Shown: piece by piece, positions 7,203 to 16,509 of the stretch
How the letters are laid out: each line of letters opens with the position of its first letter
Numbering within the stretch: the first letter of the stretch is position 1
Source of the DNA: Gammaproteobacteria bacterium
GTDB lineage: Bacteria > Pseudomonadota > Gammaproteobacteria > UBA1113
DNA: 47,224 nucleotides
Direction of reading: 5' to 3'
Assembly (NCBI GenBank): GCA_020051015.1
Contig: JAGVJQ010000119.1
Location: forward strand, 1-47,224
Position numbers and translations under genes: made by a program
The notes under the pieces: generated by a model
Database searches by the model: none
Seen by the model: the letters and a program-made list of their open reading frames with translations, nothing else
Told to the model about the DNA's origin: nothing

Positions 7203-9311
7203 ATGTTAGAAACAGAATTGCCCAAGATATTGATTGTTGATGATAAAAGTGAAAACTTAGTTGTTTTAGAAAAACTCTTGTCATCATTAAAAGTACAGGT
7301 ATTTAAGGCCAATTCTGGTAATGAAGCTTTATCTTTAATGCTTGAGCATGAATTTGTATTAGTCTTACTTGATGTTCAAATGCCTAATATGAGTGGATAT
7401 GAAGTATTGGAAGTTATGTCGTGGGATGAAAAAACGCGATATATTCCTGTTATTTTTGTCACAGCAAATTATGCTGATGAACAGCATAAGTTAAAAGGTT
7501 ATCAATATGGTGCTGTTGATTATCTTTATAAACCAATTAATGATGTAATTTTATTAAGCAAAGTAAGGGTCTTTTTAGATTTATATGAACAAAGAATAAA
7601 GTTTAAACAATTAAATCAACGCTACCAATTAATTATTAATGCCGCAGGTGAAGGTATATTCGGTGCTGATTTAGATGGTAAAATTTCTTTTATTAATCCT
7701 GCCGCCGAAAAAAATCTTGGCTATGATGCTGGTAAGCTCATTGGTCAACCAATCTCAACGTTAATTGAACAACAACCACAAGCAACCGAGCTTGAAATTC
7801 AAGAAAGTTGGTCAATTCAAGATATTTTTAAAGTTTGTAGTGAACATAAAATTTTTCATAAAGATGATACCGTATTTAAGAAAAATGATAATACATTGTT
7901 ACCTATCGAATTCACTGCCGCACCAATTTATGATCAACATGAACAATATAATGGTATTGTATTTGTTTTCTCTGATATTACCTTGCGCAAAACGGTAGAA
8001 GAACAATTAACAAATTTGGCGCTTTATGATCATTTAACAAAATTACCTAATCGTTTGTTATTTGAAAAAACGATGAGTCAGGCATTAGCTAGGGCCCGAC
8101 GTAATAATAAGTTAATGGCGCTTATGTTTCTTGACCTTGATCATTTTAAAGATATTAATGACCGCTTAGGGCATGATATTGGTGATTTATTATTAAAAGG
8201 TGTTTCTGACCGCTTGGTAACTTGTATTCGTGAAACAGATACAGTGGCTCGATTAGGTGGTGATGAGTTTGCCATTATTCTCGATGAAATTTCAGCAACT
8301 GAAGATGCTGCTATGATTGCAGAAAAAATCATTCATGCATTAACGCCGCCTTTTTATTTAAATGGTAATGAAGTTTTTGTAAGTACGAGTATTGGGATTG
8401 CGGTATACCCTATTTCCGGTGAAACATCGATTGCACTAACAAAAAATGCTGATATTGCGATGTATCAAGCCAAACAAACAGGCCGCGATCAATATTGCTT
8501 TTTTACCGATATTATGAACGAACAAATTCGTTTTCGTTTGGAAATGGTGCACAGTTTACGATATTCCATTGATAGAAATGAACTTGAATTATATTATCAA
8601 CCAAAATTTGATTTAAAAACTAATAAGATTACAGGTACTGAAGCATTATTACGATGGAACCACCCAGTACTCGGTCTATTAAAACCAGGTGATTTCATTC
8701 AAGTAGCAGAAGAAACTGGACTCATTCAAAAAATTGGGACTTGGGTTATTGAAGAAGCTTGTCGTACCAACAAGCATTGGCAAGATATTGGTCTCCAAGC
8801 ATGCAGCGTTGCTGTTAATTTATCTTCATTTCAGGTTGTACAGGATGATATTATTGATGTAATACAAAGTGCCCTTGAACAATCTGGTTTAGAGCCCAAA
8901 TACCTTGAAATTGAATTAACAGAAACATCATTAATTGTGAATACTGAAAAATCCGCAAAAGTACTACATAATTTGCATGAAATAGGTGTAGGCATTACCA
9001 TTGATGATTTTGGTATTGGGTATTCCTCGCTTTATTACCTCAAAAAATTACCGGTAGATACTTTAAAAATAGATCAAGGTTTTGTGCGTGATATTACGAC
9101 TGATTCCAGTGATGCCGCTATTGTCAAAGCGGTGATTGCATTAGCACATAATCTTGAATTAGCTGTGATTGCTGAAGGGGTTGAACAACAAGAACAGTTA
9201 CAATTTTTACGCGATAATTCTTGCGATCAAATTCAAGGATTCTTATTAAGCAACCCCTTACCTGCTCGCGAGATGGAAGATTTTTTCCGCAACTATAAAA
9301 CTAAAAACTAG
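7203..9311 (+). CDS. Cyclic-di-GMP protein: REC-PAS-GGDEF-EAL
   Basis: 702 aa, 9 nt after cheB, so very likely the output of the same operon. Residues 1-125 are a receiver (ILIVDDK, phospho-Asp about 57 in LLDVQMPNMSG, Lys in YLYKPI). 140-265 is a PAS domain (AAGEGIFGADLDGKISFINP). The GGDEF domain has an intact RLGGDEFAII (about 352) preceded by RETD five residues upstream, which fits the inhibitory I-site. The EAL domain has EALLRW (about 480), ELTETSL, DDFGIGYSSL and AEGVEQ, all intact. Both synthesis and breakdown of c-di-GMP therefore look possible; which one wins cannot be read from sequence. Phosphorylation by the upstream hybrid kinase is a reasonable inference. Confidence 0.92.
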   Translation: MLETELPKILIVDDKSENLVVLEKLLSSLKVQVFKANSGNEALSLMLEHEFVLVLLDVQMPNMSGYEVLEVMSWDEKTRYIPVIFVTANYADEQHKLKGYQYGAVDYLYKPINDVILLSKVRVFLDLYEQRIKFKQLNQRYQLIINAAGEGIFGADLDGKISFINPAAEKNLGYDAGKLIGQPISTLIEQQPQATELEIQESWSIQDIFKVCSEHKIFHKDDTVFKKNDNTLLPIEFTAAPIYDQHEQYNGIVFVFSDITLRKTVEEQLTNLALYDHLTKLPNRLLFEKTMSQALARARRNNKLMALMFLDLDHFKDINDRLGHDIGDLLLKGVSDRLVTCIRETDTVARLGGDEFAIILDEISATEDAAMIAEKIIHALTPPFYLNGNEVFVSTSIGIAVYPISGETSIALTKNADIAMYQAKQTGRDQYCFFTDIMNEQIRFRLEMVHSLRYSIDRNELELYYQPKFDLKTNKITGTEALLRWNHPVLGLLKPGDFIQVAEETGLIQKIGTWVIEEACRTNKHWQDIGLQACSVAVNLSSFQVVQDDIIDVIQSALEQSGLEPKYLEIELTETSLIVNTEKSAKVLHNLHEIGVGITIDDFGIGYSSLYYLKKLPVDTLKIDQGFVRDITTDSSDAAIVKAVIALAHNLELAVIAEGVEQQEQLQFLRDNSCDQIQGFLLSNPLPAREMEDFFRNYKTKN

Positions 9312-9337
9312 AAACTAAAAACTGACAGGAGTATTGA

Positions 9338-10324
9338 ATGACATTACTATCACATTATGCGCTTTTTCTATTAAAAACACTCACCCTCGTTGCCGCGATT
9401 TTATTTACGTTTGCCGGTATTTTAACTCTTTCTAAAAACAAAGACAAATTCAGTAGCCGCATAAAAATTAAGCATATTAATAAACGATACGATGAATTAG
9501 CAGAACGTTTACAGCATGAAATTTTACCAAAATCACAACTTAAAATTGAAGAAAAAAAACGTAAAAAATTAGCTGAAGAGCTTAAAAAGAAAGAGCGCAA
9601 ACGTATTTATTACATAGAATTTATTGGTGATATGCACGCATCAGAAGCACAAACATTACGAGAAAAAATCACAGCCATTCTTGCTATTGCCATGCCTAAA
9701 GATGAAGTTGTCGTCGCAGTAGAAAGTGCCGGGGGCGTGGTACATGGCTATGGTTTGTGTGCCTCACAACTTACACGATTACGCCAAAAAAATATTCACT
9801 TAACGATTATTGTCGATAAGGTTGCTGCGAGTGGCGGGTATATGATGGCAAGCGTGGCAAATCAAATTATTGCCGCTCCTTTTGCAATTATTGGTTCAAT
9901 TGGTGTGGTCGCTCAAATACCAAACTTTCATCGTTTGTTAAAAGAACATAATATTGATTTTGAACAAATTACTGCAGGCGAATACAAACGCACATTAAGT
10001 TATTTTGGTGAAAATACCACTAAAGCACGACAAAAAGTTCAAGAAGAAATTGATGAAGCACATCAACTTTTCAAAAAATTTATTTTAGAATACCGCTCAC
10101 AACTTGATATTGATAAAGTTGCTAATGGCGAATATTGGTTTGGTACCGATGCCCTTTCATTGCAATTAATAGATAAAATTGGTACATCGGATGACTACTT
10201 GTTTCATGCCAGTCAAACCGCTGATATTTATGAAATAAAATATAACGCCCCGCTTTCAATGGTACAAAAACTTACTCGTTCTGTATCGAAAGCGATGAGT
10301 CATGCGCGAGTACTGGGAGTTTAA
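9338..10324 (+). CDS. sohB: Putative inner-membrane serine protease SohB (S49 family)
   Basis: 328 aa; the family is about 340-350. Residues about 8-30 form a membrane anchor. A charged helical stretch (about 40-90, rich in K/E) follows, then the S49 domain. The Ser of AASGGYMM (Ser165) and the Lys of AGEYKRTLS (Lys217) fit the Ser-Lys dyad of signal-peptide-peptidase-like enzymes. GACAGGAGTATTGA precedes the ATG, a good ribosome site. It follows the GGDEF/EAL gene by 26 nt and may be cotranscribed, but its role is unrelated as far as known. A palindromic terminator follows. Confidence 0.9.
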   Translation: MTLLSHYALFLLKTLTLVAAILFTFAGILTLSKNKDKFSSRIKIKHINKRYDELAERLQHEILPKSQLKIEEKKRKKLAEELKKKERKRIYYIEFIGDMHASEAQTLREKITAILAIAMPKDEVVVAVESAGGVVHGYGLCASQLTRLRQKNIHLTIIVDKVAASGGYMMASVANQIIAAPFAIIGSIGVVAQIPNFHRLLKEHNIDFEQITAGEYKRTLSYFGENTTKARQKVQEEIDEAHQLFKKFILEYRSQLDIDKVANGEYWFGTDALSLQLIDKIGTSDDYLFHASQTADIYEIKYNAPLSMVQKLTRSVSKAMSHARVLGV

Positions 10325-10338
10325 TTATAGGAAAGATA

Positions 10339-10370
10339 GGCGCGTGCATTATACGCCCCTACGATAGATC
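10339..10370. repeat. Copy of the GCATAATACGCCCCTAC repeat arm
   Basis: GCATTATACGCCCCTACGA followed by TAGATC. It matches the right arm of the large inverted repeat at 40876-41025 (ATGCAATACGCCCCTACGA then AAGATC), so it is a single-arm copy of the same palindromic family. Confidence 0.55.
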
Positions 10371-10385
10371 AATATAATGAGAAAA

Positions 10386-10411
10386 AAGGGCGTATCTTGT
10401 GATACGCCCTT
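10386..10411. terminator. Bidirectional terminator between sohB and the LbtU-like gene
   Basis: The perfect 11-bp stem AAGGGCGTATC/GATACGCCCTT has a TTGT loop. A run of A precedes it and TTATTTTT follows it, so it can act on both strands, ending sohB (+) and the convergent porin gene (-). Confidence 0.85.
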
Positions 10412-10416
10412 TATTT

Positions 10417-12099
10417 TTAGAAGTAGACTTGGAACTGTAACGTAGCGGTATTTGAAGAGGTACGATCTGGCGCAACCAGAACAACCGCACCATTACCACC
10501 AGCAACATCATTTTCGCTATAAGCATTATCATGGCGCAACTCCAAGCTCGCCACAGTATTACGCCAGAACGATGTATTGACGGCTGCTGCAATACGAGAT
10601 TGTGGAACAGCAAGACCCATCGCTTCATAACTGCGATCATAACCAATTGAAAATGTACTTGGCTTAGTAAACATATTAAAGGAATAAACACCTTCAACAT
10701 GGTATGCAGAGGGCGATGCAGCTTCATTGTCAAAGCTCAAATCAACAGGACTAAAGGCCTTTGTTACGGTATCGTATTCACCGATTAAGCTAAATGGACC
10801 CGCTGCTAACGTACCACGTAAATCTACTGCTGGTACAGTATGTTTCAAATGTTCTGTTTCAGTAGATGTACTAAATCCATCACCAACAATTGCCGTATTA
10901 AATTCAGGATCATCAAATCCTGGGAATTGCATACCATAGGAGTCAGCAGCATTCGCAATATAGCTGGCGCCTAAGGTAGTTTGTAATTTACCAATATTGA
11001 ATTGGTAGTTTGCATCACCACCAAATTGGTTGATATAGGGATTAATTTCATCCGCATTACCAGAATTATTAGATACACCCTTAAAGGTATATAACGCACC
11101 AGCAAAACCATTTTCACCAGGAATACCATAACCAAGAATAATTGGCTGCCCTTTCGTTCTGAATAATGTTTTGTTAATTGGATCAGAAATTAAATAACTG
11201 TTGAATTGACCGAACGGAACATATAATTGCCCCATGGTAACACGGAACTTACTTACATTTAAATTACCAAAGGTAAAGAAGCCATTATCCAAATTAATGC
11301 TACCACCAATACGGCTACCTACATCATTTGGTGAGTTATCATAAGAGAAGTCCATAAAGGCTGTTAACCAACGATTAATGATAGCCTGCATGTCTAACTC
11401 AGCATCACCGACATATAAATCAGTCTGCGTTTTGTTACCTTGGAATGTACTACGCGCAACCGCATCCCCTTCTACTTCACCAGAAAGCTCTAATAAGCTA
11501 CCACTGGTTGGCATGGTAAAGCCTTTTGATGCCATAGCCGCTTGGAATTGTTGACGTTGTTGCATCATATAAGCATCTTTGTTAATGCTTGAATAGTTTA
11601 CAATCAAATCACCACCACTGTATTGAACTTGTGGGTGTAAGTATGGTGAGGTAATAACGGCAAATCCGCCAATATTAGCCAGCGTGCTACCGCCGTAGGG
11701 TACTTTTGTCGTTGTACCATTTGGATTTTGTACTTTTTGTTCTACAGGATGAACATTTTGCTGATAGGCAGTTTCATGGGCTTTATTTGATTTTGATGTT
11801 GTAGCTACCGTTGTTTGTTGGCTGCTAGGAGTTGGGGCCGAGCCTGAAGCTGCAGTCGTTGTCTTGCCTTGATTTTGTTGTTTATTTAATGCTGCTTCCT
11901 CTTGTTGCAACTCATTCATTTCTTTTTGCATAGATTGCATTTGTTGTTGCAGTTGTTGTTCTTGTACTGCAATTTTCTGCATGGTTACCGTATTTTGCTG
12001 CACGTTTGTTGCTGTTGCAGCAGCAAATATATCGCTACAAGCAAAACTCATAGAAAGCAGGCATAGCGCCCGCGTAATTGGTTTAAGGGTTGCGGCCAC
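10417..12099 (-). CDS. LbtU-like outer-membrane porin
   Basis: 560 aa. I prefer the GTG at 12099, which has GAGAGGAG 7-8 nt upstream and starts directly with a signal peptide (ITRALCLLSMSFACSDIFA, cut before AATA). The ATG at 12126 adds nine residues and has no ribosome site. A coiled coil rich in Q/M/E (about 45-75) comes next, a Ser/Thr/Gln-rich linker, then a large domain with alternating beta-strand patterns. The protein ends in VYF, the aromatic C-terminus expected of a beta-barrel handled by Bam. This layout matches the LbtU/DUF3573 family (Legionella legiobactin receptor, Francisella FslE/FupA). The ligand, perhaps a siderophore, is inferred from family only. No clear Fur box is seen upstream. 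Confidence 0.75.
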   Translation of the reverse strand: MAATLKPITRALCLLSMSFACSDIFAAATATNVQQNTVTMQKIAVQEQQLQQQMQSMQKEMNELQQEEAALNKQQNQGKTTTAASGSAPTPSSQQTTVATTSKSNKAHETAYQQNVHPVEQKVQNPNGTTTKVPYGGSTLANIGGFAVITSPYLHPQVQYSGGDLIVNYSSINKDAYMMQQRQQFQAAMASKGFTMPTSGSLLELSGEVEGDAVARSTFQGNKTQTDLYVGDAELDMQAIINRWLTAFMDFSYDNSPNDVGSRIGGSINLDNGFFTFGNLNVSKFRVTMGQLYVPFGQFNSYLISDPINKTLFRTKGQPIILGYGIPGENGFAGALYTFKGVSNNSGNADEINPYINQFGGDANYQFNIGKLQTTLGASYIANAADSYGMQFPGFDDPEFNTAIVGDGFSTSTETEHLKHTVPAVDLRGTLAAGPFSLIGEYDTVTKAFSPVDLSFDNEAASPSAYHVEGVYSFNMFTKPSTFSIGYDRSYEAMGLAVPQSRIAAAVNTSFWRNTVASLELRHDNAYSENDVAGGNGAVVLVAPDRTSSNTATLQFQVYF

Positions 12100-12388
12100 G
12101 TTAATACTCCTCTCAATTAGCGGCATGGTGATTTATTTTTTTTATTAACTAATTAATGTTTATAGAAATTAATGCTGCTTGAAGTTACTGAATAATACCA
12201 AAAATAATATTAATAATAAACATTAAAACATCAATTAGGAAGTACATCTTAACATGATAAATTTCCCGATGCTAGAGCAAAATGTAAATTTTGTACGTTA
12301 AAAACACATTATTCTTGTGGTCATAAAATATTCACTTAAACGTGTGTCATATCTTATAAAAATTTGTTAAAATTCAATAAATTCTCAT

Positions 12389-13084
12389 GTGAGCTTAATT
12401 GTGACAACCTCTGATCTTACTATTGCCATTAATAAACGTTTTCGCGGCTATTTGCCGGTGATCATCGATGTTGAAACTGGTGGCTTTAATCCTAAAACAG
12501 ATGCATTGCTTGAAATTGCTGCTGTTACTATCACCATGAACAATCAAGGTTTATTAGAGATAGATTCATCACTACGATTTCATATTGAACCCTTTCTCGG
12601 CTCTAATTTGGAAGCCGAAGCATTAGAGTTTAACAAAATTGATCCACATCATCCTTTGCGAAATGCTGTCTCTGAAATTGAAGCACTTACTGATGTTTTT
12701 GCATTAGTTCGACAAAAAATGAAAATTGCTGATTGTCAGCGCGCCATATTAACTGGACATAATCCAGGATTTGATCTTGCCTTTTTAAATGCTGCTGTAG
12801 AGCGTTGTAAAATTAAGCGCAATCCTTTTCATCCTTTTAGTTGTTTAGATACCGCATCACTGAGCGCATTAGCTGTTGGTCAAACAGTATTAGCAAAAGC
12901 GGTACAGGCAGTAAATTTAACGTTTGATCATAAACAAGCACATTCGGCATTATATGATGCTGAGCGAACTGCTGAATTATTTTGCATTATCATTAATAAA
13001 TGGCAACAACTTGGGGGTTGGGATACGGCAACGCATCAGAGTATATTCACTAAGGATTTAATCGATGAAAATCCTCTTGATTGA
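12389..13084 (+). CDS. rnt: Ribonuclease T
   Basis: 231 aa; E. coli RNase T is 215. It is a DEDD-type 3'-5' exoribonuclease that trims the 3' ends of tRNA and other stable RNA. The catalytic DxE is in [19 protein letters not shown] (Asp27, Glu29), later acids are in [12 protein letters not shown], and the His/Asp pair is in [12 protein letters not shown]. The family stretches [16 protein letters not shown] and LGGW are also present. The start is GTG 12389; no good ribosome site is visible, and GTG 12401 is an alternative. It overlaps the next gene by 20 nt, an unusual coupling of an RNase with a two-component system. Confidence 0.93.
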   Translation: MSLIVTTSDLTIAINKRFRGYLPVIIDVETGGFNPKTDALLEIAAVTITMNNQGLLEIDSSLRFHIEPFLGSNLEAEALEFNKIDPHHPLRNAVSEIEALTDVFALVRQKMKIADCQRAILTGHNPGFDLAFLNAAVERCKIKRNPFHPFSCLDTASLSALAVGQTVLAKAVQAVNLTFDHKQAHSALYDAERTAELFCIIINKWQQLGGWDTATHQSIFTKDLIDENPLD

Positions 13085-13739
13085 AGATGACCAAAAAACA
13101 GTTAATTACCTTACTAAGGGTTTAACAGAACTTGGCTATAGTATCGATAATGCCACTGATGGCAGAGAAGGTTTATTTTTAGCAAAAGAATATCAATATG
13201 ATTTAATTATATTAGATGTCATGTTACCGTTACTTGATGGTTGGACTGTTATTCAACGTATTCGTGAACAAAATAAAATTACTCCAATTTTATTTTTATC
13301 AGCCAGAGATTCAATTGAAGAACGAGTTAAAGGATTTGAATTAGGTGCTGATGATTATTTAATTAAACCTTTTGCTTTTTCTGAATTGGCTGCCAGAATT
13401 AAATCTATTGTTCGCCGCGGCCAACAACAACAAGTTGTGTCAATGCAAATTGACGATTTAAACATCGATTTAGTTAGTCATAAAGTATCACGAGCCGGTA
13501 AAAATATTGAGCTAACGCCGAAAGAATTTTCATTACTAACTTTACTTGCACGACGACAAGGAAGCATGGTATCCCGCACAATCATTGCCGAACAGGTATG
13601 GGGTATTCACTTTGAAACCGATACGAATACCATTGATGTTGCGATTAAACGCTTACGTCAAAAAATTGATTTACCTTTTAATCGCAAATTAATTCATACT
13701 GTACGAGGCATTGGATATGTTTTGGAAGTCAGAGAGTAA
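13065..13739 (+). CDS. OmpR-family response regulator, CusR/CopR-like
   Basis: 224 aa. The receiver has the acidic pair in LIEDDQK, phospho-Asp in [14 protein letters not shown] (about 51) and Lys in [11 protein letters not shown]. The C-terminal winged helix contains [18 protein letters not shown] and [13 protein letters not shown]. Overall it is most like regulators of heavy-metal responses (CusR, CopR, IrlR). AAGGA lies 9 nt before the ATG, which sits inside the end of rnt. It overlaps the kinase gene at its 3' end. The inducing signal and target genes cannot be told from here; no metal efflux gene is adjacent. Confidence 0.9.
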   Translation: MKILLIEDDQKTVNYLTKGLTELGYSIDNATDGREGLFLAKEYQYDLIILDVMLPLLDGWTVIQRIREQNKITPILFLSARDSIEERVKGFELGADDYLIKPFAFSELAARIKSIVRRGQQQQVVSMQIDDLNIDLVSHKVSRAGKNIELTPKEFSLLTLLARRQGSMVSRTIIAEQVWGIHFETDTNTIDVAIKRLRQKIDLPFNRKLIHTVRGIGYVLEVRE

Positions 13740-15138
13740 TACTCAAAAATTTTCTCACCCTTCGCTAATTAAGCAACTGACTTTAATGTTTGGTTCAATG
13801 GTTTTCATTTTATTATCGTTGACAGCAATATTGCTATATGTCGTTTTAGCCCATAATTTAAATTATAATGATGCCAAGGATGCCAAGCATGAATTAACTC
13901 TTATTGCCAATATGCTTAGTAATAATCTGAGTAATCCGATGGCTTTAGAGCAAGAAATTATTCTTGAACCTCTTACCATGAAAAAACAGAAATATTACTG
14001 TCGCATTGTGAGCGAGCAAGGTATTGTTACTTACGAAACCCCAGGAATGACTGAACAATTTTCGCTTGGTGTATTTCCAAGTGTTAACCCTAAGACCAAG
14101 ATTTCTAAAGCTATCTTTTTTAAAGCATCTAATCACCGACATTATGTTCTTAAAAGCCAAATTGCCACTGGCGAAGATGGTAAACGATATCAAATTCAGC
14201 TTGCCTACGATACTCTTCAGCATTACACCAGTCTTCGCAAATATCGGCTAATGTTGTTTATCATTATTTTAACCAGCTTTATTGTTTGTCCATTACTTTG
14301 TCTAGTCATCGCAAAACGAGGATTAGCGCCATTACAAAATCTAACCGATGCTATTGAAAAAATTCATGTCAAAAATTTAAATTGCCCTATTCCTGTTGAG
14401 CACTGGCCAACTGAATTATTAAAATTAGTTACGGCATTTAATGATCTTATGGTTCGTCTTGAAAAATCTTTTAAGCAATTGTCACAATTTTCGGCTGATT
14501 TGGCCCATGAATTGCGAACCCCTGTTCATAGTCTCATTAATCAACTTGAAATTACTTTATCGAAGCCACGAACAACAGAGGAATATAACTCTGTTTTGCT
14601 ATCTAGCTTAGAAGAATGCACCAACCTAGGGCAGTTAATCGATCGTTTATTATTTTTAGCACGCACTGAAAATCCTACTACTGCAATTGAGAAAGTAGAT
14701 ATAAATGCTGCCACTGAAATTGCTAATATATGTGACTTTTTTGAGGCCGCAGCAGAAGAAAAACACGTGACTTTTTCTTGTGAAGGCGAAACCATTATTC
14801 ATGCTGATCGCATTTTATTTCAACGAGCATTAAGTAATTTGATTTCGAATGCGCTGAAATATACACCATCTGGCGGCAAAATTTTTATTAAAACTTATTC
14901 TGAAAATAAAAAAACTATTATTGAAGTTCAAGATTCCGGTTGTGGCATTTCAGCCGAACACTTAAATAATATTTTTGATCGTTTTTATCGTGCAGAGTTT
15001 GCGCGATCCAAACAAACTGGCGGACATGGATTAGGTTTGGCAATTGTAAAAAATATTATGGACTTGCATGGTGGCAGTGTTGAAGTAACCAGTGTAGTTA
15101 ACCAAGGTAGTACGTTTAAACTAATTTTTCCAGGGTAA
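13717..15138 (+). CDS. Sensor histidine kinase, CusS/heavy-metal type
   Basis: 473 aa from ATG 13717; a TTG two codons earlier is the other choice. It overlaps the regulator gene by 23 nt. TM1 is about 22-45, a periplasmic domain about 46-175, TM2 about 178-200, then HAMP, HisKA with SADLAHELRTPVHSL (phospho-His in AHELRTP), and an HATPase domain with LISNALKYTPSGG, VQDSGCGIS and GGHGLGLAIVKNIM. This is the arrangement of the CusS/CopS family. The stop TAA is followed by AGGACTGTCAA, which may be a decayed end of the MITE family. Confidence 0.9.
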   Translation: MFWKSESNTQKFSHPSLIKQLTLMFGSMVFILLSLTAILLYVVLAHNLNYNDAKDAKHELTLIANMLSNNLSNPMALEQEIILEPLTMKKQKYYCRIVSEQGIVTYETPGMTEQFSLGVFPSVNPKTKISKAIFFKASNHRHYVLKSQIATGEDGKRYQIQLAYDTLQHYTSLRKYRLMLFIIILTSFIVCPLLCLVIAKRGLAPLQNLTDAIEKIHVKNLNCPIPVEHWPTELLKLVTAFNDLMVRLEKSFKQLSQFSADLAHELRTPVHSLINQLEITLSKPRTTEEYNSVLLSSLEECTNLGQLIDRLLFLARTENPTTAIEKVDINAATEIANICDFFEAAAEEKHVTFSCEGETIIHADRILFQRALSNLISNALKYTPSGGKIFIKTYSENKKTIIEVQDSGCGISAEHLNNIFDRFYRAEFARSKQTGGHGLGLAIVKNIMDLHGGSVEVTSVVNQGSTFKLIFPG

Positions 15139-15205
15139 GGACTGTCAAAAAAATGTAGCTCGTATTAGCGAAAAAATAGCGATAACAAAATTATTCGCCA
15201 TAAGA

Positions 15206-15252
15206 GCGTAATATGGGATCGTGTTTAGGTAACCACCGATTCCATATTACGC
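15206..15252. terminator. Hairpin between convergent kinase and peroxiredoxin genes
   Basis: A 16-bp stem with one mismatch (GCGTAATATGGGATCG / CGATTCCATATTACGC) around a 15-nt loop. It sits midway between two converging genes. The T-rich tail ATTTTTTATAT follows 8-9 nt later on the plus strand. It is probably the shared terminator or a REP-like hairpin. Confidence 0.55.
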
Positions 15253-15303
15253 GCAAAACATTTTTTATATCTTACAACTAACAATTAGGCTCTATCAATA
15301 TTC

Positions 15304-15909
15304 TTAGAGACTTTCGTTATTTTCTGCTAAATATTTAGCAACACCATCTGCTGTTGGCTTCATTGCTTTATCACCTTTATTCCAACCAGCAGGACAAACT
15401 TCACCATGTTCTTCAACAAATTGTAATGCATCTACTAAACGTAATATTTCATCCATATTACGGCCAATAGGTAAATCATTAACGATTTGCGCACGCACAA
15501 TACCGTGCTTATCAATCAAGAAAGCTCCACGCAATGCAACACCGGCTGCTGGGTGCTCAACACCATAAGCTTGACAAATACCATGATTAATATCAGCTGC
15601 CATGGTATAACGGACTGGACCAATACCACCATCTTTAATTGCTGTTTTACGCCATGCATGATGCGTAAATTGTGAGTCAATCGATACTGCAATAACTTCA
15701 ACATTACGGGCAGTAAATTCATTCATGCGTTTATCTAATGCGATTAATTCGGATGGACAAACAAATGTAAAATCTAATGGATAAAAGAATACTAATGCAT
15801 ATTTATCTTTGGTTGCTTCAGAAAAGCGATATTGCTGCACAATCTCACCGCTACCTAATACTGCCGCAACGGTAAAATCCGGAGCTTTACGACCAACTAG
15901 AACGCTCAT
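15304..15909 (-). CDS. Typical 2-Cys peroxiredoxin (AhpC/Prx1 type)
   Basis: 201 aa from ATG 15909, which has GAGGAA 8 nt upstream; a GTG at 15924 would overlap that site. It reduces hydrogen peroxide and organic peroxides. The peroxidatic Cys51 lies in YPLDFTFVCPSEL and the resolving Cys in HGEVCPAGW near residue 172. GGIGPVRY corresponds to the GGLG loop of sensitive 2-Cys enzymes, while the C-terminal YF motif is not present. The recycling partner (AhpF, AhpD or thioredoxin) is not in the window. Monocistronic, convergent with the upstream kinase gene. Confidence 0.92.
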   Translation of the reverse strand: MSVLVGRKAPDFTVAAVLGSGEIVQQYRFSEATKDKYALVFFYPLDFTFVCPSELIALDKRMNEFTARNVEVIAVSIDSQFTHHAWRKTAIKDGGIGPVRYTMAADINHGICQAYGVEHPAAGVALRGAFLIDKHGIVRAQIVNDLPIGRNMDEILRLVDALQFVEEHGEVCPAGWNKGDKAMKPTADGVAKYLAENNESL

Positions 15910-16135
15910 TATTATATTCCTCACAGTTAATTAAAATGAGCTCCAGTTTGGCTTAGCGTCAATAAATTGTCAATAAGCAAAACCTGTTATTCATATCAAT
16001 AAAAAGCCTTACAAGCACACTTTTTTTGGACTAATAGGAGCTTTTGACAAGTCTATTATTAAATTCATAATAGATGTCGTATAGGATATTTATTGAACAG
16101 AGTGTTAAAAGAGAGAAATTGTTTCACTAGAATGA
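15910..16135. other. Intergenic region with a MITE-end relic
   Basis: Leader of the peroxiredoxin gene. It contains a TA-preceded GGAGCTTTTGACAAGTC (16037-16053), which matches 14-15 of 17 bases of the MITE terminal repeat. It is followed by a short hairpin, TCTATTAT/ATAATAGA. No far end of the element is visible, so it is probably a decayed copy. Confidence 0.45.
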
Positions 16136-16162
16136 GTAAGGGACGCATTTAGCGTCCCTTAC
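16136..16162 (-). terminator. Hairpin downstream of csrA
   Basis: The perfect 11-bp stem GTAAGGGACGC/GCGTCCCTTAC has a 5-nt loop, 20 nt past the csrA stop. The tail on the minus strand (TCATTCTAG) has few T, so it is only a moderate intrinsic terminator. Confidence 0.6.
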
Positions 16163-16181
16163 ATATCAATAATAATGAGGA

Positions 16182-16391
16182 TTACTCAATAGTATCGGTT
16201 ACATCCTCTGAGGGCTGTTTGGTTTGCTTTTCTTGTTGGATCCGCATATAGATTTCTTCACGGTGAACTGATACGTCTTTAGGTGCATTAATACCAATGC
16301 GAACCTGATTACCTTTTACACCGAGAACGGTTACGGTAACATCATCGCCGATAATTAAAGTTTCGCCGACACGACGTGTTAAAATTAACAT
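16182..16391 (-). CDS. csrA: Carbon storage regulator CsrA
   Basis: 69 aa starting at the second of two adjacent ATG codons; AAGGAGG lies 6 nt upstream of that one. CsrA is a dimeric RNA-binding protein that blocks or stabilises mRNAs at GGA motifs. [17 protein letters not shown], the [18 protein letters not shown] core and the RNA-contact Arg in VHREE are all intact. In Legionella and Coxiella it controls the switch between replicative and transmissive phases (family knowledge). Its own ribosome site contains GGA, and a GGA-bearing hairpin lies upstream at 16480-16509, so autoregulation is plausible. Confidence 0.95.
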   Translation of the reverse strand: MLILTRRVGETLIIGDDVTVTVLGVKGNQVRIGINAPKDVSVHREEIYMRIQQEKQTKQPSEDVTDTIE

Positions 16392-16479
16392 CATTAACCT
16401 CCTTGATCTTTGCCAGTATTAACCATATGCTGACAAAATGTTTAGCGCTTAACGCGCAAGCTTGAGTTGGACATCTAAT

Positions 16480-16509
16480 GTAACTAATTGCCTTCGTCCA
16501 ATTAGTTAC
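16480..16509 (-). terminator. Hairpin between lysC and csrA
   Basis: The perfect 11-bp stem GTAACTAATTG/CAATTAGTTAC has an 8-nt loop. On the minus strand the stem end and loop read TTGGACGAAGG. It lies 86 nt past the lysC stop and 89 nt before csrA. It could be a weak lysC terminator or a leader structure for csrA; the sequence does not decide. Confidence 0.45.

Noticed and set aside
10359..10939. ORFs in other frames over the LbtU-like gene
   Set aside because: Shadow frames; the LbtU-like frame has signal peptide, ribosome site and aromatic C-terminus.
15136..15160. MITE end after the CusS-like kinase stop
   Set aside because: TAAGGACTGTCAA resembles the family, but a gap is needed to align and no second end is visible; kept only as a weak supporting case.
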